Assembly: GCF_032854445.1 (NCBI RefSeq)
Contig: NC_088295.1
Location: 72,942,028 to 73,006,027, forward strand
Source of the DNA: Liolophura sinensis
Taxonomy: Eukaryota > Mollusca > Polyplacophora > Chitonida > Chitonidae
Reading direction: 5' to 3'
Length of the DNA stretch: 64,000 nucleotides
Made by a program: the position numbers and the translations under genes
The notes under the pieces: generated by a model
The model's input: only the letters and a program-made list of their open reading frames with translations
What the model was told of the DNA's origin: nothing
Databases searched by the model: none
Shown here: one piece after another, positions 59,420 through 64,000 of the stretch
How the letters are laid out: the number at the start of each line of letters is the position of its first letter
How positions within the stretch are numbered: position 1 is the stretch's first letter

Positions 59420-61040
59420 TTTCAGTACAAAACTAATGCGGTTTCGGTCCAGAATAATTTTAATGGCAGGCTTGACAGCTAATAAATCTTTGTGGAGCTG
59501 GTCCCTGGTCCCTTAGGATTTACAAAAATCTGAATAGATAATGGAAAATTGTCGCCGATTATGCATTTGGTATTCTTGTTGGTCTGACGGTAGACCCTAC
59601 ATTCTTGTATTCTCCAATAATCGATGTCATGTCATACTCATTAGGTTTTAGCGTGCTTTTTCATGTAGGTTATTTGTGCTTACATATTTTTTTTACATCT
59701 ATTTTTTTAACCAAAAGATACTTATTTTATTGTTGTTTATTTTGTAACCAGATTACGAGTGATTGGTTTGTATAATGTAATACGTTAAATTAACTTAATG
59801 GTAACATTGTTGTAGTGCGCAAACCGCGTCAAAGAGACATATTGGCAAAACAAATTCAGAATATTTGAGTTGCTTCAGCTAAATAAAAAATTGAGTTGCA
59901 TTTGACTCCTAACTTGGGCCTACATTTCCGAAAAATCTCAATTAAAATAATTCGAATGCGAAATCAGTCACCAGTTTAAATTGTCAGCCACCAGATATGC
60001 AAATGAGACCGCTCAAAGATTCCCACAATGCATTATTCGGTAGTGGAAACAATATGACTGACTGAAAGCGAATCATGCATCTGGTAAGCCAAATACGACC
60101 TTTCTTTTTATCAATAATATATTATAAAGTATTCGTGATTCACAACGATCTGAAGTCACATGCATGGTAGACTGCATTATTACAAAACAATACCATGTTT
60201 TTCATGACATTTCAAGTTCACTGAACATCTGCCGTCGTCTACACTACAAGAGGTCGATGTGAAACCTCGCATAAAACTGAACATTTGATTGCCCACTCAA
60301 AGTCAGATACATATCAGAAGACATCTGGAAGTCTTAACTTTATTTGAATGATGGGTTGTTATAAAGACATTGTTTCCGAAAACATAAGGTTGATAAACGC
60401 TACGCCATGCCAATGTGGTGTGAACGTTGACTGGGGAATCTTAAAAGCCTTGAACTGTTTGTGTCATGGAAGACAACTCGCTGTTTGAACATATTAAAAG
60501 CCAAAAAAAAAACTAAGTTGAAGAACATGTCAGATGAAAGATGCCCAAAATAATAGGTTTATTGTTTTCGCATTTTTCAACCTAGTAAAATACAATTCAA
60601 AGTTTGGATTTAGGGTGGTCTTTTCTGATAACATTGGGACCAATGACGTCATATCATGTTTTGGCCACTCAGCTTACATAGGCTGCTAGATTTCATCATT
60701 AAAATGCATATACATATAGATTTACGAATGTATTCGACGAATGGGCCTTGAAACGCGATATTTCAAGCTAAATATATTGAGGCGACGTCACTGATAACCT
60801 TTCGTTCACTATAGCCACTCGTAGAATCTAATGTTTTGCTCGGCTGGAAAAATTCGAAAAAAATAAATCGAATTATTTTAGGGATCAGTTTTTGAATGGT
60901 CTTTCATCTGATATATACTTCGTTTTAGTGTTTTCGCTCCAATTAAAAAAGTTTAAAGAGTATGTTTAATTCATTTTGTGATAAGGCGCTAATCACGCCA
61001 TAGACATATTGTATAAAGTTTGTGTAGAAAGTACTGTAAA
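59420..61040 (-). repeat. Giant inverted repeat, right arm (1,621 bp)
   Basis: It is the reverse complement of 56296-57917. Examples of differences are at about 60729-60740, where CGAATGTATTCGACGAAT corresponds to a left-arm version with two substitutions. No internal gene is seen. Confidence 0.92.
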
Positions 61041-61729
61041 TCCTTTATAAAGACAAAGACTTACTTTTAAAAAAATAGACGATCTCTGTTGTAACGCCTA
61101 TGGAAATAATTTATTTTTTCAATAAAAAACATTAGTTTGAATGGATGTAAAATAAATTCCCCAACTGAAATGACTTTCTCAATTATTTTAATAGGTGTAA
61201 TTCATTTCAGTTGAAGTTGTAACAGAGCACGATAGTACATAGAGCAATTTGAGATCATAGTGACCTTTCATACGTACATACATACATACACATTTAAAGG
61301 CCTAGGCATAAACTGGCAATTTCAATGACAGTTAAAATATTTTCATGTAGTATAGAAACCTTTCACATTGTTCGATAAGATTTGGATCAGAACTCATATA
61401 TAGAGCAGTTTACAAATACATACACAGTGACACTCTTAGGCGTCAACTGACTTACAGTGACAATGCACATAAATGTATCAAACCTTTAAGATATCGACCG
61501 TTAAACGTTTTAATGGTGCGCGGCATTCACCAGGTGTGTCTTGATTAAACAGGACGCAAGCAAACCAATTGCATGCGTCGGTGACTAAGTATATAGACCT
61601 TAATCATATCAGATCGTCTTCGGTCACACCAGTGTATAGCCTATATAAATAACTCGTCTAACGTCATATAGCGGGATAAAACTTGAACAGATCAGGTATC
61701 CTTGTCTTGCAGGTATTCATTCCACCAAA
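61041..61729. other. Intergenic DNA, nothing recognised
   Basis: It contains a short CATA-type run near 61267-61290. No gene. Confidence 0.4.
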
Positions 61730-62240
61730 CGATCGTTTCTAATTTTATTTGGGATAATGGCCGGCTTGTGTTGTGAACCTGGACAGTTTTAGCTGAGAGG
61801 TAAACTGTTGTCTCAAGAACTGCTGAAGAATGGCGTGCTCTACCATTATAAGGAATATAAGGTTTGTGAACTTCATTGGTTTAACCACTGATTAACAGCT
61901 AAAGTTAAACTTCTTTAAATGGTCTTTTGATTCGTTAACTATGTGAACTCATGCAGAAATAGCCAGAACTTTACCATTGGAACAGTTTTTTTCTTGTATT
62001 TCTGTTTGTTACTACTTACAGAAAACATCTTGAAACCTTTACAGAATTTGAACTGATTACGGTAAGAATTTGTATGAACATTTTAACTCCAGGACAGTGT
62101 GAGAATTCCCACGGAAAGGGACAGGCTGCTGGATAAGTTAAATATCGCTAAGTTTTTTCACCAAATCGATAAGTGTTGGGCCTGGACCTTGATTAAGGAA
62201 GGATCAAAACTGCAAGGCTTCACAAAGTGTATGGATCCAG
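61730..62240 (-). repeat. Long-repeat block Q, inverted copy
   Basis: The minus strand reads CAGTTTTGATCCTTCCTTAA, ACACTTATCGATTTGGTGAA, AGTTCTGGCTATTTCTGCAT and AATGAAGTTCACAAACCTTA. This matches 32455-32860 and 18430-18770 on the plus strand, in the same internal order. Confidence 0.7.
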
Positions 62241-64000
62241 CTTGGAGATGTCAAACAGCCCTGTGATGTAAGAAAGGTCGCTTATATTATTCCAAATTTC
62301 GATACTGCACCTCATTAGCACACAACTGTCAAATTGTCGGAAATAATCATTGACGTCCCCAGAAAAACATTTATCAGCTACTTTCTGCAATAAAAACAGC
62401 TCACAGGACAGATATCCTTCTATGATAAGCCTTTTCAACACATGGCTCAACGCATCAGGGCCAAACCAGGAATCTAGACACCTCAAATGTATATTGATTT
62501 TGTGTCCCCTAGACAGGAGTATGTATGTAACGACTACTCAAGAGAAGATTAAAATCAGTTTAAAACTTGTTTAAATATGGTCAGAAAAGACCAAATCAAA
62601 TGTTTCAAGAGCATCTTAAAAATTCTAAAAAAACATAGATCGCATTATTTTTCTGGACCGTGTGTAATGGTTTTTCATCTGACATCAAACGCCTTTTATG
62701 CTTCGTTCCCTAATACAATGTAGCATCAGTTTATCGTCTGGGAATAACGCAATTGGTGACGTGAAGACTGTTAGGCGATGTTTCCATGACACCAACAGGT
62801 GCATCATATACATAACTATGGTTACATTGACCGCTATGTAGGCTTTTCTTTCTTTTCAGAGCTATTCAGGCTGTGAAATATGGTAAATAGACTGTACAAA
62901 ACAAAAGTGTCTTCAATTCACATATGATATTCTTTATCCTGTGTTTAAGCGTTTTGTAAAGTCTATTTTCATGCAATCTAGAAGAGCGTTGTTTTTCATA
63001 GCGCTTCGTAAGTTTTACGTCATTTCATATGTTCATGCCAAAACAAGAAACAGAATTTCTGATTTTAAGTAGTCTGGAAAATAGAGGGAAGAAGAAATAA
63101 AGGACTGAATCGATGGTGAAAATATGGCATATCACCGAAAACAATCCAATGAAAAGGTAATTGGCATTAAAGTATACAGTTCTTTTGAATGGGTCAATAC
63201 TAACAGTTATTGCATTATAATTTCCTTTTAAAAGGTTAAGACGACCCTGCATATAAATGTAGAAATCTTGTCACTTGCTTGACTTGCTGGTACAATATTC
63301 TGGTGTGACTGTGTGATCATAACGTTTTTTCAACATGGCGTGCACACATCATTTTCCTAAGACTACACGGGGCCTTTCTTTAGCCCTGTCTGTGTCAATA
63401 TCCCATGGAGTTAGCGTCCAGTTAGCCAAAGTGTGTAGGCTTTCGTAATGATGATGCTTACCACCTACAGTCAAGTTAGAAAATAAATGTAAAAATATGG
63501 GCCAGGAATCTTTTTTGACGTAGTTCATTTGAGAACATCAGAACTTCTGAGCACTGATCTCCCGTACTCTTCAGCGGTCCTCGGTATGATAGCTTTGCAT
63601 CAGTGTATTTAAGGACTATGGTAATAACGTTTCTGTTCGAAAAAAATGAACAGTTAACAGGCTGTCAGACACCGTGATGGCTGGTTTGCATTTATGCAGG
63701 TTTGCGTTTGTCACCTGGTTTGAATATAAATTTGTGTAAGGTCTGTTCTTTCTAAGGTTTACAGGCGTTTCCAAGAAGTACAACAAACAGCCCGATTGTG
63801 TTTAGGTTGTATTTGAAATGCCGTTAATCTCTGGATGATGGCAAAATAAAACACCGACATATCGTGTCACATGGACCCTCATTTTCTTCGGATATACTTT
63901 TCTCATATAGGTACATAGTCATATGATGACATCCTATCAATACAAGCTTCTGTGGTTTAGACTGCATTGGCCTTAGTTAGCATAAAAGTAAACCTCAATA
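62241..64000. other. Intergenic DNA, nothing firm
   Basis: About 62575-62720 has isolated similarity to the giant inverted repeat arm (TCAGAAAAGACCA, TTTTCATCTGACAT) and may be a very diverged relative. The rest shows no gene, RNA or repeat. Confidence 0.4.

Overview
The window is animal nuclear DNA that is AT-rich, intron-bearing and almost free of host genes. Several short interspersed elements (SINEs) have tRNA-like heads and 3' ends of the kind common in mollusc genomes: one family ends in CACTCA repeats, the other in CAATCAAATAAATAAA. A gastropod, perhaps a vetigastropod, is my best guess. This rests on remembered repeat types, not on a database search. I found no host protein gene, rRNA gene or functional tRNA gene.

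The clearest coding unit is a complete-looking PIF/Harbinger DNA transposon at 24199-27272 (3,074 bp). It has matching terminal inverted repeats and is flanked by a 3-bp TAA duplication. On the + strand it carries a two-exon DDE transposase (24444-25839). On the - strand it carries a convergent three-exon Myb/SANT-like partner (25900-26979). A related sequence at about 12866-12960 keeps the uninterrupted target site. The only other clear protein-coding trace is the decayed 3' part of a non-LTR retrotransposon on the - strand (about 54606-55695), with a recognisable YADD segment and a 3' end next to a 93-bp (TA)n tract.

Most of the rest is a mosaic of diverged copies of long non-coding blocks, mostly in the same orientation and often in the same order. 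Blocks near 7.5-15 kb, 20.2-21.4 kb, 23-28.7 kb, 33-34 kb and 35.7-42 kb share one series. A second series joins 17.2-20.6 kb, 29.6-33 kb, 37.4-38.2 kb and 42.7-43.5 kb. A third lies at 45.2-45.5, 47.4-49.2, 50-53.6 and 53.9-56.3 kb. Minisatellites sit at equivalent places within these blocks, so they probably spread or grew with them.

Younger insertions interrupt this background. They comprise two SINE families, several copies with clear target-site duplications, and a 251-bp foldback MITE at 8241-8491 flanked by TA. At the right end a giant, nearly identical inverted repeat has arms 56296-57917 and 59420-61040 around a 1.5-kb spacer. The spacer begins with a third, direct, 225-bp copy of one arm end and also holds a SINE. 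Right of it, 61730-62240 is a block in the opposite orientation to its relatives. I could only read and compare by eye, so identities and block edges away from target duplications are approximate.
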